DNA of 64,000 nt from Streptomyces sp. KL109B (GCF_030766935.1 NZ_JASERL010000002.1:310001-374000), one strand, 5' to 3'. Shown: positions 23,849 to 34,305, counted from the first letter of the stretch. Notes: generated by a model not told the origin, from the sequence alone. Numbers and translations: made by a program.

Positions 23849-26800
23849 TCGACCGCAAGGCGCTGCTTTCCGACCTGCAGGCGCAGGTCAAGGCGGCGGA
23901 GACGGACCTCGAGGGCCAGGTCAAGCGCGAGGACGAGGTTCGGGCCCGGCTGCGGGCCGAGTACGACGCGTCGAAGAAGGTCGGCCGTACTGCGGCGACG
24001 TGGCAGTCGTGGCTGGACGAGCGGATCACGCAGGTGGCTGTGGCGTGGGTGCTCGGGACCGTCTTCGTACGGTTCGTCGAGGACAACGGCCTGGTGCCGG
24101 AGCCGTACATCACCGCACCGGACATCGCGGGGCGGGAAGTCGCGCAGGCGCGGTACGACGAGTACGTGGACAAGACGGAGGACCCCACATACCGAGGCTG
24201 GTTCGAGCGGGCCTTCGAGGAGCTGGCGGCGGGCCCGGCGGGCAAGTTGCTGTTCTCGGAGCACAACCCGCTGCGGCAGATCCCGCTTTCGCATGAGGGT
24301 GCGGGAGCGCTGCGGGGCTTCTGGCAGCGGATGGTGGACGACGGCGAGACCGGCGCGTCGGTCCTGGTGCACGACTTCACGGACCCGCTGTCGGAGGACG
24401 AAGACGCCGACGGAACGAAGGGGTGGGATACGCGGTTCCTGGGTGACCTGTACCAGGACCTGAGCGAGGCCGCGCGGAAGAACTACGCGCTGCTTCAAAC
24501 CCCGGAGTTCGTCGAGGAGTTCATCCTCGACCGGACGATGAACCCGGTGGTCCGGGAACGGGGCGGCGTCGAGGGCCTCAAGATGATCGACCCTACGTGT
24601 GGGTCGGGGCACTTCGTGCTGGGTGCCTTCCGGCGGCTGGTACGTGAATGGGCTTCCCGGCGGCCGGAGTTGGACGCGCATGCGCGGGTGCGCGGGGCGC
24701 TGGATTCGGTGCACGGAGTGGACGTCAATCCGTTCGCGGTGGCGATCGCGCGGTTCCGGCTGCTGATCGCGGCGATGGCGGCGGCGGGGGTGCGGACTCT
24801 GGGGGAGGCTGCGGGGATCGAGTGGCCCATGCAGTTGGCGGTGGGTGACTCCCTCATCAAGCCGCGCCAGGTGACGGACCAGCTATTCACGGACGAGGCC
24901 GACCCGCTGGCCGAGTTCAAGTACGCGACTGAGGACATTCAGGACCGGCCACACCTTCTGGACGAGGGTCGGTACGACGTGGTTGTGGGGAACCCTCCAT
25001 ACATTACGGTCAAGGACAAGAGGCTCAACGAGCTGTACCGGTCGCTCTACGACGCCTGCCAGGGAACATACGCGCTGTCGGTGCCGTTCGCTCAACGCTT
25101 CTTCGAGCTGGCGAAGCAGGGCGGATCCGACGGCAAGGGCTACGGCATGGTCGGCCAGATCACAGCGAACTCCTTCATGAAGCGGGAGTTCGGAACTAGG
25201 CTCATCGAGTCCTACTTTCGCGACACGGTGGAACTGACTGAGGTAATCGACTCGTCCGGCGCGTATATCCCAGGTCACAGCACCCCTACGGTCATCCTCG
25301 TCGGCCGCAACCGCGACTGGACACGTGGGCGCGGGGACACGATTCGTACGGTGCGGTTGGTACAGGGAGAGCCTTCAACTCCGGAAAATCCGGAGGAAGG
25401 GCTGGTCTGGCGGGCGATCGTCACGCAGATCGACGAGCCCGGCTCCAAGAGCCAGTGGGTATCCGTGGCAGACCTCAGGCAGAACCGCTACTTCGCCAAG
25501 GCACCGTGGATCCTGGCGGATGGCGGTGCCGAACTCAACGAGCAGCTCAACGCTGGCGACACCATGCCGTTGAAGGCAGTCATCGAGCCTCCTATCGGTC
25601 GGGCCATTCGCGCGGGTGCTGATGAAGCGTATACCCGCCCCAATCGCCGCATGATCAGGACGATTAGCGACCGTTCAGCGCTGCGTCCGCTAATGGTTGG
25701 AGAAGCCGTTCGTGATTGGCGTGCGACTCCAGATCAGTTGATCTGGTACCCGTACACCCCGGGAGTCAATCTGGACGACCTGCGTTCCGATCTTTGGCCA
25801 ATGCGAACCTTGCTGGCGGCTCGCAAGACTTTTCAAGGGGACATGGGGGACGCAGGCTTGGGCTGGTGGGATTACATGCAGCACACCGCCTCGGCGTACA
25901 AAACTCCACTCGCAATCAGCTTTGCTGAGGTAGCAACGCATAATCACTTCGTGTTGGACCGGGGCGGGAAAGTGTTCAAACAGACCGCGCCAGTCATCAA
26001 ACTAAGAGAAGGCGCATCCGAGGAGGAACATCTCCAGCTGCTCGGCGTACTCAACAGCTCGACAGCTGCTGTCTGGTTGAAACTGGTCTGCTTCTGCAAA
26101 GGAAATGCCACGGCCTCCAGCGGCATCGCTGACCAGCCGTGGTCGTGGAACTACCAGTTCAACGGCGCGAACGTCAGCGATTTTCCCCTCCCATCGACGT
26201 ACCCAGCCGGAATCGCCACCGCCCTCGACTCCGCCGCCCAGCATCTTTCCGCCACCACCGTAGTGGCCAAGGCCACCCCCACCGCTGCATCTCTCCACGA
26301 CGCCCGCGCCGTCCACACCGCCACCCGCGCCCAAATGATCGCCCTCCAGGAAGAGTTGGACTGGCAGGTCTACGCCCTCTACGGCCTCACCGACACCGAC
26401 CTCCGCCCCGCCACCCCGGACGACGTCCCGCCCCTGGCCCTCGGCGAGCGTGCCTTCGAGATCGTCCTGGCCCGCGCCATCGAGCGCGGCGAAGCATCGT
26501 CCGAATGGTTCACGCGCCACAACTCCACACCCCTCACCGAACTCCCGGCCCACTGGCCAGCCACCTACAAGGACATCGTCAACCAGCGCATCGCGACGAT
26601 GGAATCGAATTCCGCGATCGGCATGGTCGAACGCCCCGAGTACAAGCGGCGTTGGGCCACCGCCGGTTGGGATGCCATGGAGAAGGCAGCCCTCCGCGCC
26701 TGGCTGCTCGACCGCATCGAGGCCCAGCGTGACCTGTGGTTCGACGGAGCCGACCAGCCCACCCTCATCTCCCTCCCCCGCCTGACCGACCGCCTCCAGG

Positions 26801-27456
26801 AGGACGACGACTTCGCCACCGTCCTCAACCTCTACGCACCCCGCGCCGACTTCGCGAAGACCGTCGCCGAGTTGGTCAGCGACCAGCACGTCCCGGCCGC
26901 CTCCGCCCTGCGCTACAAGCCCACCGGCCTCAAGAAGCGCGCCGACTGGGAGCGGACCTGGGAGATGCAGCGCAAGGAGGATGCCGCCGAGTCGGAGCCG
27001 GAGAAGCGGAAGATCCGGGAAGCGACCGCCGTACCGCCCAAGTACACCTCCGCCGACTTCCTCCGCACGAGCTTCTGGTCGCAGCGCGGCAAGCTCGACG
27101 TACCCAAGGAACGCTTCATCTCCTACGGGGCCCAGAGCAACGTACAGACCCCCGTCCTCCTCGGCTGGGCCGGCTGGGATCACCTCCAGCAGGCGCAGGC
27201 CATCGTCGGCCACCTCAACGAGAACGAGCTGACGCCGGACGAACTCACCCCGTACCTCGCCGCCCTGCTCGAACTCCAGCCGTGGCTGGACCAGTGGCAC
27301 GGCGAACACCTCCCCGACTACGGCCAGTCGGCGGCGCAGGCGTACCACGACTTCCGGCTCGCGCTGCAGGGTGAGCACGGGCTGACCGACGACGACATCC
27401 GGGCCTGGCGGCCCACGGCGGCGACACGCGGCGGTCGCGCCAAGAAGACGAAGTGA
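23845..27456 (+). CDS. pglX: BREX type 2 adenine-specific DNA methyltransferase PglX
   Basis: A 1203-residue gamma/N6-adenine methyltransferase. The SAM-binding motif DPTCGSGHFVLGA is at 249-261 and the catalytic NPPY at 383-386. The region after about 590 is the target-recognition part, and a long helical C-terminus follows. In the Pgl model PglX modifies progeny phage DNA, which is then restricted in a Pgl+ host; in BREX generally PglX marks self DNA. The GTG at 23845 overlaps the pglW stop and has AAGGAG eight bases upstream; the frame continues upstream to 23686 but there it is only antisense-like noise within pglW. Base composition drops sharply around 25600-26130 (see findings). Confidence 0.93.
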   Translation: MIDRKALLSDLQAQVKAAETDLEGQVKREDEVRARLRAEYDASKKVGRTAATWQSWLDERITQVAVAWVLGTVFVRFVEDNGLVPEPYITAPDIAGREVAQARYDEYVDKTEDPTYRGWFERAFEELAAGPAGKLLFSEHNPLRQIPLSHEGAGALRGFWQRMVDDGETGASVLVHDFTDPLSEDEDADGTKGWDTRFLGDLYQDLSEAARKNYALLQTPEFVEEFILDRTMNPVVRERGGVEGLKMIDPTCGSGHFVLGAFRRLVREWASRRPELDAHARVRGALDSVHGVDVNPFAVAIARFRLLIAAMAAAGVRTLGEAAGIEWPMQLAVGDSLIKPRQVTDQLFTDEADPLAEFKYATEDIQDRPHLLDEGRYDVVVGNPPYITVKDKRLNELYRSLYDACQGTYALSVPFAQRFFELAKQGGSDGKGYGMVGQITANSFMKREFGTRLIESYFRDTVELTEVIDSSGAYIPGHSTPTVILVGRNRDWTRGRGDTIRTVRLVQGEPSTPENPEEGLVWRAIVTQIDEPGSKSQWVSVADLRQNRYFAKAPWILADGGAELNEQLNAGDTMPLKAVIEPPIGRAIRAGADEAYTRPNRRMIRTISDRSALRPLMVGEAVRDWRATPDQLIWYPYTPGVNLDDLRSDLWPMRTLLAARKTFQGDMGDAGLGWWDYMQHTASAYKTPLAISFAEVATHNHFVLDRGGKVFKQTAPVIKLREGASEEEHLQLLGVLNSSTAAVWLKLVCFCKGNATASSGIADQPWSWNYQFNGANVSDFPLPSTYPAGIATALDSAAQHLSATTVVAKATPTAASLHDARAVHTATRAQMIALQEELDWQVYALYGLTDTDLRPATPDDVPPLALGERAFEIVLARAIERGEASSEWFTRHNSTPLTELPAHWPATYKDIVNQRIATMESNSAIGMVERPEYKRRWATAGWDAMEKAALRAWLLDRIEAQRDLWFDGADQPTLISLPRLTDRLQEDDDFATVLNLYAPRADFAKTVAELVSDQHVPAASALRYKPTGLKKRADWERTWEMQRKEDAAESEPEKRKIREATAVPPKYTSADFLRTSFWSQRGKLDVPKERFISYGAQSNVQTPVLLGWAGWDHLQQAQAIVGHLNENELTPDELTPYLAALLELQPWLDQWHGEHLPDYGQSAAQAYHDFRLALQGEHGLTDDDIRAWRPTAATRGGRAKKTK

Positions 27457-27476
27457 GCAGGGACAGAGGCACAGAC

Positions 27477-30400
27477 ATGGCAACCAGCCCCGCAAACGGC
27501 ACCCCCCTCCTCCGAGAACTGATCAACATCAAGCCGGAGGTGTCCAGCTCCGACTTCGTCCTCCAGCTCGCCGACGCCACCACCCCCGATGGCGCCGAGA
27601 AGGCACTGAACGAGTACGTCGTCACCGATGACCTCGTCCAGCACTTCAACGAGGCCCTCGCCATCATCAAGTCGGCGGTGGACAGCCACTCTTCGAAGGC
27701 CGCCTACCTGCACGCCTCGTTCGGTGCAGGTAAATCCCACTTCATGGCCGTCCTGCACGCCCTGCTCAACCAGGCCCCAACCGCCCGCGACAACACCGAC
27801 TTCGACCCGGTATTCGCCCAGAACGGGTGGCTGCAGGACGGCGACCGGCGGTTCCTGATGGTGCCCGTGCACATGCTGGACGCGAAGTCGATGGAGCAGC
27901 GGATCCTCGGCGGGTACGTCAAGCGGATCAAGGAGTTGGAGAAAGACGCCGACACCCCCCGCGTCTACCGCACCGACGCCATGTTCCGCGACCTCGACTC
28001 CATGCGAGAGCGGCTCGGCGACGCCGAAGTGATCCGGTTCCTGGCAGGCGCCGCGCCCGCCCAGGCCGAAAGCACCGACGACTGGGGCGAGTTCGGCGCC
28101 GCCTTCGCCTGGACCGCGGACCTCCTCGACGAGGCGATGGCCGCCGAGGAACTGGAGGTCGGCCAGAAGTTCGACGCCGCCAACCCGTCCACCCCCGCCG
28201 AACTCCGCGCTCGCCTCGCACAGGACACGGCCAAGGTGCTGCCCGGCTACGCGGAGCGTGCCGTCGAGCAGGACGGCGGCTTCATCAGCCTCGACCGCGG
28301 GCTCTCGGTGATCGCCGAGCACGCGAAGAGCCTGAACTACGACGGGGTTGTGTTCTTCCTCGACGAGCTGATCCTGTGGTTCGCCTCCCGTATCTCGTCC
28401 TCGGAGTTCGTGTCCCGCGAGACCGCGAAGATCACGAACCTGGTGGAGGGCGGCGACGAACGCCGTGCCGTCCCCGTCGTGTCGTTCATCGCCCGTCAGC
28501 GCGACCTGCGCGACCTGGTCGGATCGGCAGAGGACGGGGGCCGCTACCAGCGGGCCATCGTCGACAACCTGGAGCTCGCCTCGGGCCGGTTCGACCGCAT
28601 CAGCCTGGAGGACCGCAACCTTCCGGAGATCGCCCACGCGCGTCTCCTGAGGCCGTTGTCGACGGAGGCGGACGCCACGATCGGCGAGGCGTTCAAGAAG
28701 GCGAAGTCCACCAACGCCAAGTTCTGGGACGAACTCCTGGGTGGCGACGGCAACAACGTGGGTGCCACCGAGAAGGCATTCCGCTTCACGTACCCCTTCT
28801 CGCCCACCTTCATGGACACCCTCGTCCACCTGTCCTCGGCCCTGCAGCGTTCCCGTACCGGCCTGAAGCTGATGGGCGAGCTTCTTGCCAAGCGCCGCAA
28901 TCTGCTGCGCGTAGGCGAGCTGGTGCCGCTCGGCGATATCTACGGGCTGATCTCGGGCGGCGGCGACAAGCCGTTCACCGACGAGCTGCGCGCGGTGTTC
29001 GAGGAGGCCGACCGGCTGTACCGCAACTCGATGCGCCCGTACCTCCTCGACCAGCACCGGGTCGAGGAGAAGCAGGTGGTCACATACCAGAGCGACCCGG
29101 ACGCCATCGAAGACGACGACCTCTCCCGCCGGCTCCAGCAGTTCACCGACGACAACCGGCTGATGTCGACCCTCGTCCTGTCCGCCCTCGCACCCGCCGC
29201 ACCCGCCTTCCAGAACATGACGGTGAAGCGGCTCCTCGCCCTCAACGCCGGCACCATCAAGGCCCTCCTTCCCGGGGGCGAAATCCCCGCTCTGATCAAC
29301 AAGTTGAAGGAGTGGGCGGGCCGGATCCCCGAGATCAAACTCGCGGGCGACGGCGCGACGATGACCGTACGTCTGGAACTCTCCGGCGTGGACATCGACT
29401 CGGTCGTCCGCAATGGCCGCGAGGCCTTCGACAAGCCCCGCTACCGGCACGACGCCGCCGTCGAGCTGCTGCGCACGGAGTTCGGGCTCACCCCCGCCAA
29501 GGCGCAGAGCGGCTTCGACGCGTACGACACCCTCGACTTCACGTGGCGGGGCAGCAAGCGCCGCGCCGAGGTCGTCTTCGCCAACATCGCCGACAAGGAC
29601 GAGACCACCGACTCCACGCTCACCCCTACCGACGACGAGACCTGGCGGCTGGTCGTCGATCTCCCTTGGGACGAGGGCGAGTTCGGGCCGCGCGAGGACC
29701 TGAACCGCATGAACGGCTTCTGGGAGCGGCATCCCGAGGTGCAGCACTCCCTCGCCTGGGCGCCCACCCATATGACGACGACCATGTACGCGGACTTCAA
29801 CCGGTACGTGATCATCAAGCGGGTCCTGAACAGCGGCGGCGACTTCGACTCCCGGTTCGCCGCCCACCTCGGCGCCGACGACCGCGTGCGGGCAAGGGGA
29901 CTCCTCACCACGCAGGCCGACACCCTCCGCGACCGCGTCATCACCGCCTTCAAGCAGGCGTACGGCCTGGCGAAGAAGCAGGAGGGGGACGTCCTCGACG
30001 ACTTCTCGAACCACATCGCCACCAGGCCGGGCGCACCCACGCCCACCCTTGGTCTGAGCGCGGCGCCACGCGACGCGATCCGCGACATCGTGGGCAAGAT
30101 GCTCGCCTGGCAGTACCCGGCCCACCCCGACCTGGGCGCGCAGGCGGTCACCCCCGCTCAGGCACGTACCGTCCTCGGATACGTCAGCGGGGCCGCCGGA
30201 ACCCGGGAGAGCAAGGCGGAGGTCGCGCGCGGCGACCAGGCGCTGATGCGGACGGTCGCGCAGCCGCTCAAGCTCGGCACGATGGGCGAGAGCTACTTCA
30301 CCCTCGGCGACTACTGGCGCGACCACTTCAATCGACTCGCGAAGAACGACCCCACCGCGGACATCGGCTACGCCTCGCTGACCACGTGGATGGACGAACC

Positions 30401-31313
30401 GCAGCGGATGGGGCTCCCGACTCACCTCCAGCAGCTCGTCGCGGCCGCGTACGGCGAAATGGAGGACCGGGTGTGGGTCATCGGGGGTGCCCCTGTCGCC
30501 GACCTCAAGCCGGGCGAGATCAAGGACGGCTGGGCGCTGCGGCGCCAGCCCCTGCCTTCCGAGACGGACTGGGAGACGGCCCGCGAGCGGTACGCGAAGA
30601 TCTTCGGCGAAAAGGCCCCGGTGCAGCTGCGCGGGCGGATCGTCAACTCTTTCGCCGAGCTGGTCCGTACGCACGTCGACAATCTCCTGCCGTTCAACCG
30701 CGAGCTGGTGGGCGAGCTGGAGCGGCGCACGGACTTCCTCGGCCTCGACGACACCGCCGTCACCGGGCGTCTGCACACCGCCCACCGCGGACTCGCGCTG
30801 CTCGAGGAGCTCCACGCCGAGAAGGGCCGCGGGGCCAAGCGGGTCGTGGAAGCTCTCGCCGCATTCGACCTCGGCGAGCTGACCCCGGAACGGCTCGGCT
30901 CGTCCGTCACAACGGCACGCGTAGTGGCGTCCGCCCTCCAGAACGCCTCCTGGGACGTGCTCGAACTCGGCACCGGCATGGACGCCCTCACCACCCTCCA
31001 GGAGGACGCGGGCCAGGACCAGTTCAGCAAGAAGCTGCAGGACTCCCTGCCACGCGCCCAGCGGGCCATCACACAGGCCCTGGCCGTCCAGCGGCAACAG
31101 CAGCAGCGGACCGAACCGCCGGCCGACAGCGAGCCCACCCCCACCGCCGACCAGGTGCAGCTGACCACCGACACCTCGCACCCCAAGGTCGAGACCACCG
31201 CCAGGACGGGCTCCGTGCAGGGCAGCGCCACCGAGGTCGAGCAGACCGTGCGTCAGGTGACGGCCGCGCACCCCGGCAGGACCATCGAGATCACGTGGAA
31301 GGTGGTCGACTGA
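27477..31313 (+). CDS. pglY: BREX type 2 large ATPase PglY (BrxC-like)
   Basis: The 1278-residue protein has Walker A GAGKS (83-87, in ASFGAGKSHFM) and Walker B FFLDEL with the acidic pair at 296-297, then a long mostly helical body (AEKGRGAKRVVEAL near the end). The length agrees with PglY/BrxC proteins. PglY is required for Pgl function; its biochemical role is not settled. I choose the ATG at 27477 with AGAGG seven bases before it; a GTG at 27453 overlapping the pglX stop would add eight residues but has a weaker RBS. Its stop overlaps the pglZ ATG by one base (TGATG). Confidence 0.93.
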   Translation: MATSPANGTPLLRELINIKPEVSSSDFVLQLADATTPDGAEKALNEYVVTDDLVQHFNEALAIIKSAVDSHSSKAAYLHASFGAGKSHFMAVLHALLNQAPTARDNTDFDPVFAQNGWLQDGDRRFLMVPVHMLDAKSMEQRILGGYVKRIKELEKDADTPRVYRTDAMFRDLDSMRERLGDAEVIRFLAGAAPAQAESTDDWGEFGAAFAWTADLLDEAMAAEELEVGQKFDAANPSTPAELRARLAQDTAKVLPGYAERAVEQDGGFISLDRGLSVIAEHAKSLNYDGVVFFLDELILWFASRISSSEFVSRETAKITNLVEGGDERRAVPVVSFIARQRDLRDLVGSAEDGGRYQRAIVDNLELASGRFDRISLEDRNLPEIAHARLLRPLSTEADATIGEAFKKAKSTNAKFWDELLGGDGNNVGATEKAFRFTYPFSPTFMDTLVHLSSALQRSRTGLKLMGELLAKRRNLLRVGELVPLGDIYGLISGGGDKPFTDELRAVFEEADRLYRNSMRPYLLDQHRVEEKQVVTYQSDPDAIEDDDLSRRLQQFTDDNRLMSTLVLSALAPAAPAFQNMTVKRLLALNAGTIKALLPGGEIPALINKLKEWAGRIPEIKLAGDGATMTVRLELSGVDIDSVVRNGREAFDKPRYRHDAAVELLRTEFGLTPAKAQSGFDAYDTLDFTWRGSKRRAEVVFANIADKDETTDSTLTPTDDETWRLVVDLPWDEGEFGPREDLNRMNGFWERHPEVQHSLAWAPTHMTTTMYADFNRYVIIKRVLNSGGDFDSRFAAHLGADDRVRARGLLTTQADTLRDRVITAFKQAYGLAKKQEGDVLDDFSNHIATRPGAPTPTLGLSAAPRDAIRDIVGKMLAWQYPAHPDLGAQAVTPAQARTVLGYVSGAAGTRESKAEVARGDQALMRTVAQPLKLGTMGESYFTLGDYWRDHFNRLAKNDPTADIGYASLTTWMDEPQRMGLPTHLQQLVAAAYGEMEDRVWVIGGAPVADLKPGEIKDGWALRRQPLPSETDWETARERYAKIFGEKAPVQLRGRIVNSFAELVRTHVDNLLPFNRELVGELERRTDFLGLDDTAVTGRLHTAHRGLALLEELHAEKGRGAKRVVEALAAFDLGELTPERLGSSVTTARVVASALQNASWDVLELGTGMDALTTLQEDAGQDQFSKKLQDSLPRAQRAITQALAVQRQQQQRTEPPADSEPTPTADQVQLTTDTSHPKVETTARTGSVQGSATEVEQTVRQVTAAHPGRTIEITWKVVD

Positions 31314-34120
31314 TGTCGACGGAGGCCGCCCAGGGCGTCGCCCGCCTCACGCCGAGCGCCGTCGCCAACTACCTCGCGGGACAGCGAACGCTGCTCAAGG
31401 AGGCCCGGGAGCCGGACGGCGGAGATCGCCGTGTTGTCCTCCTGCGCTCCGCGCCCGTGTGGGAGGAAGCGGCGATCCTGCCCTGGAACGGCGGTCGCCG
31501 CGCACGAGTGGCCGCCGCGCCGTCCGTACTCGCCGTCTACCAGGAGGCGCTCGGCCACCTCGACTCCCCCGCCCCCGGTTCGGCGAATGACCCGTCTCTG
31601 CTCGTCCTCCTCACTGACCGGGAAGACGCCGAATTCGACCCCGGCATCCTGGTACGCACATACCGGCACTCCATCCAGCACGTCGACAACTGGGACCTGA
31701 TCCGCGAGACCTTCACGGCTTCCGGCATCGACCCGCGGCTCGGTGACGAGACCTGGGGGGTGGCCGAGTCGCTCCTCGAAGCCACCCCTGCAGGCGGCTG
31801 GTCCGGCCTCAACCGACAGGTCCTGTCCCGCACGCACGCCCTCACAGCCCTCGCACGACGGCGGCTGGTGCTCCATGCGGACTCCCAGCTCGACATCGAC
31901 TCGCTGCTGCTGTGGAGCCGCCATTCCTCCGAAGGCACACGTACCTACCGCGCACTGCGCGACGGGGAGCGGACCGGCCTGCGGCACTTCCTCGCCGAGG
32001 TCGACCAGGCCGGCGAGACCGCCGACGTCCTGCTGTCGATCGTCGAGCACGACGATCCTTCCGTGGCCCTGCCGTTCGGGCTCGTCGCCGCCGCCCTGTG
32101 GCAGCATGCGCCGGCAGGCCCAGAAGTCTTCCGGGCGCGCGGCCGGGCCGAGAACATTCTCGGCCGCGAATTCCCCGATGAGGCCATGCGACGTTACGGG
32201 GCAGCCGCCGAGAACCTCGTCGCACGCAACGCACAACTGCTCGCCCAGATCACCCCGGATGCCGAACGGCTCGCTGAACACCTCGGCGCGACCGATGCCA
32301 TACGCCACAGCCGCTATCTGCCCACCGGCCTCGAAGCACGCCTTGCCGCCGTAGGATCGGCCATCACCGCCCGCGACCTCGACGCCTGCCGTACGGCGCT
32401 GCGCGAGGCACAGACGCACTATCTCGCCGAGACCGCCCGACCCCGCATAGGCCGTGCCCGCATGGCCGTACGCCTGGTCCAGTGGCTGGCCACCGAACCC
32501 GCGTGGACACCGGACACCATCGCCGACTCCCTCGCCCACTACAACGCCGAACTCTCCTGGGCCGACCGCGCGTTGGAGCACCTGGACGCGGGTGGCGACA
32601 CTCAGCCTGCGCTGTCCGACGCCTACGACGCACTCGCGACCGACGTGCGTGCGGTGCGGCGTCGTATGGACCGTGCCTTCGCCGAGCAGGTCGCCGAGTG
32701 GACCGCGGCGGGCACGGCCCCCGGCTCGATGCTGACGGTAGAGACTTTCCTCGAGCGGGTCGCAAAGCCTGTCGTGAAGTCCCAGCGGCGGCTGATGCTG
32801 CTCGTCGTGGACGGCATGAGCGCCGCTCTCGCGGCACAGCTCGGCGAGGAACTCGCGGCGCACTGGACCGAGTACGACCCCACCGGCGAGAAGACGCTGC
32901 CGCCCACCCGCCAGGCGATGGCCGCCGCCCTGCCCACCATCACAGCCGTCAGCCGCACCACACTCCTCACGGGCAAACTGCAGCGCGGCGACCAGAAGAC
33001 CGAGAAGCGCGAATTCCCGTCTCTACGGCTGTGGTCGGGGCAGAAAGCGGCCGTCTTCCACAAGGACGACCTCCGCCCCGCCGACACCGGTGGCCGCTTC
33101 GGACCCGCCCTGGAGGCGGCGCTGACCGACGGCGAGTCGCACCTCGCGGTCGTCCTCAACACCGTCGACGACGGCCTGAGGAACGACGAACGCCTCGACG
33201 AATGGGACTGGTCGATCGCTGACATCGACGCCCTGACACCCCTCCTCGACGAAGCTCGTCGCCAGGGCATGGCCGTCGTCCTGACCAGCGACCACGGACA
33301 CGTACTTGAGCACCGTGGCACGAAGGTCCCCACCCCGACCGCGGTCAACGCCCGCTATCGCGAGGTACCGGCAGGCGACGCCGAACCGCTGCTCGACGAG
33401 GCGGAGATCACGCTCGCCGGCTCACGCGTGATCGACGGACCGATCGTCGCCCTGTGGTCTGCCAATAGCCGCTACACCAACCGGGCCGCCGGATACCACG
33501 GAGGCGTGCACCCGGCCGAGTTCACGATCCCCGTGCTCGCCTACCTGCCCGACGGCGCGAGTGAGCAGATCCCGTCGGGGTGGCGACAGCTCGCAAACGC
33601 CTACGAGCCGCGCTGGTGGAGGCTGGACGCGCCGCGCCTACACACGACTTCGGCACTTCCCGCCACAGAGGCCGCGCCCACCGCGAAGCCTGCGAAGCCC
33701 CGGAGCACCACGAGGAAGCCCGCCCCTCAGGAAACGGGCCTCTTCGAGATCGCGGTACCACCCGAGCCCTCCGCGATCGAAGCTTCGCCGCTCTCCGAGC
33801 AACCGCAGTCGCCCACACAGCAGCTCCTGGACGACCTCTTCGCGTCCCCTGTCTTCACCGCCCAGCTCGCCCTCCTCCCCCGCAAACAAGACCCGGAAAA
33901 ACTCCGACAGGCACTCGCAGCACTCTGGGAGAACAACACCCTTCCCCTGACAGCCGTGGCCGCCGCGGCAGACATGTCTCCGGCCCGCGCCCGCGGCTAC
34001 GCCACTGTCCTCACCCAGCTCCTGAACACGGACGGAATCCAGGTCCTGGAACTCCTCCCCGACAACAAGACACTGAAGCTCAACCCGACGTGGCTGAAGA
34101 CCCAGTTCGGACTCGCCTAA
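31313..34120 (+). CDS. pglZ: BREX type 2 alkaline-phosphatase-superfamily protein PglZ
   Basis: The 935-residue product has the metal-binding motifs of the PglZ domain: LLVVDGMSA with Asp at about 500 and LTSDHGHV with DHGH at about 660-663. The C-terminal quarter has a Pro/Ala/Lys-rich linker (about 775-820) and a winged-helix-like end. PglZ is the signature gene of BREX and is predicted to act on a phosphorylated or nucleic-acid substrate. The start is the ATG at 31313 overlapping pglY; the much longer upstream frame is a high-G+C artefact. Its stop overlaps that of the convergent DUF397 gene by four bases. Confidence 0.94.
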   Translation: MSTEAAQGVARLTPSAVANYLAGQRTLLKEAREPDGGDRRVVLLRSAPVWEEAAILPWNGGRRARVAAAPSVLAVYQEALGHLDSPAPGSANDPSLLVLLTDREDAEFDPGILVRTYRHSIQHVDNWDLIRETFTASGIDPRLGDETWGVAESLLEATPAGGWSGLNRQVLSRTHALTALARRRLVLHADSQLDIDSLLLWSRHSSEGTRTYRALRDGERTGLRHFLAEVDQAGETADVLLSIVEHDDPSVALPFGLVAAALWQHAPAGPEVFRARGRAENILGREFPDEAMRRYGAAAENLVARNAQLLAQITPDAERLAEHLGATDAIRHSRYLPTGLEARLAAVGSAITARDLDACRTALREAQTHYLAETARPRIGRARMAVRLVQWLATEPAWTPDTIADSLAHYNAELSWADRALEHLDAGGDTQPALSDAYDALATDVRAVRRRMDRAFAEQVAEWTAAGTAPGSMLTVETFLERVAKPVVKSQRRLMLLVVDGMSAALAAQLGEELAAHWTEYDPTGEKTLPPTRQAMAAALPTITAVSRTTLLTGKLQRGDQKTEKREFPSLRLWSGQKAAVFHKDDLRPADTGGRFGPALEAALTDGESHLAVVLNTVDDGLRNDERLDEWDWSIADIDALTPLLDEARRQGMAVVLTSDHGHVLEHRGTKVPTPTAVNARYREVPAGDAEPLLDEAEITLAGSRVIDGPIVALWSANSRYTNRAAGYHGGVHPAEFTIPVLAYLPDGASEQIPSGWRQLANAYEPRWWRLDAPRLHTTSALPATEAAPTAKPAKPRSTTRKPAPQETGLFEIAVPPEPSAIEASPLSEQPQSPTQQLLDDLFASPVFTAQLALLPRKQDPEKLRQALAALWENNTLPLTAVAAAADMSPARARGYATVLTQLLNTDGIQVLELLPDNKTLKLNPTWLKTQFGLA

Positions 34121-34305
34121 CCCGCAGCCGCGTACCGCACGAACTGCGCCCACCCGTCACGCCCGACGGCGAACGGGGGGCGCGTCGTGTCCTTGGAATC
34201 CCTTACGTGGATGGCCTGTTGGGCGATGGCTACCTCCACGCAATCGTCGCCCTGGCTGCCGCTGTAGCTGGACTTGAACCAGGCGAGTTCCGTCGTGCCA
34301 CTCAT
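34117..34305 (-). CDS. DUF397 protein
   Basis: A 62-residue protein with the DUF397 core: WFKSSYSGSQGDDCVEVA, VRDSKD and a closing WAQFV. DUF397 proteins in Streptomyces sit next to XRE-DUF5753 regulators, as SCO4542 does beside WhiJ, and behave genetically like a partner or target of the regulator. AGGAG precedes the ATG, which overlaps the stop of the XRE gene by four bases (ATGA), so the two are a coupled pair. Confidence 0.9.
   Translation of the reverse strand: MSGTTELAWFKSSYSGSQGDDCVEVAIAQQAIHVRDSKDTTRPPFAVGRDGWAQFVRYAAAG

Noticed and set aside
27318..31271. A 1317-codon open frame on the minus strand across pglY
   Set aside because: It is fully antisense to pglY, has low-complexity Gly/Arg/Glu/Val-rich composition typical of high-G+C shadow frames and shows no domain.
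27827..31312. Long N-terminal extension of the pglZ frame
   Set aside because: It overlaps all of pglY in another frame and is Arg-rich; the ATG at 31313 is coupled to the pglY stop and begins the conserved PglZ protein.
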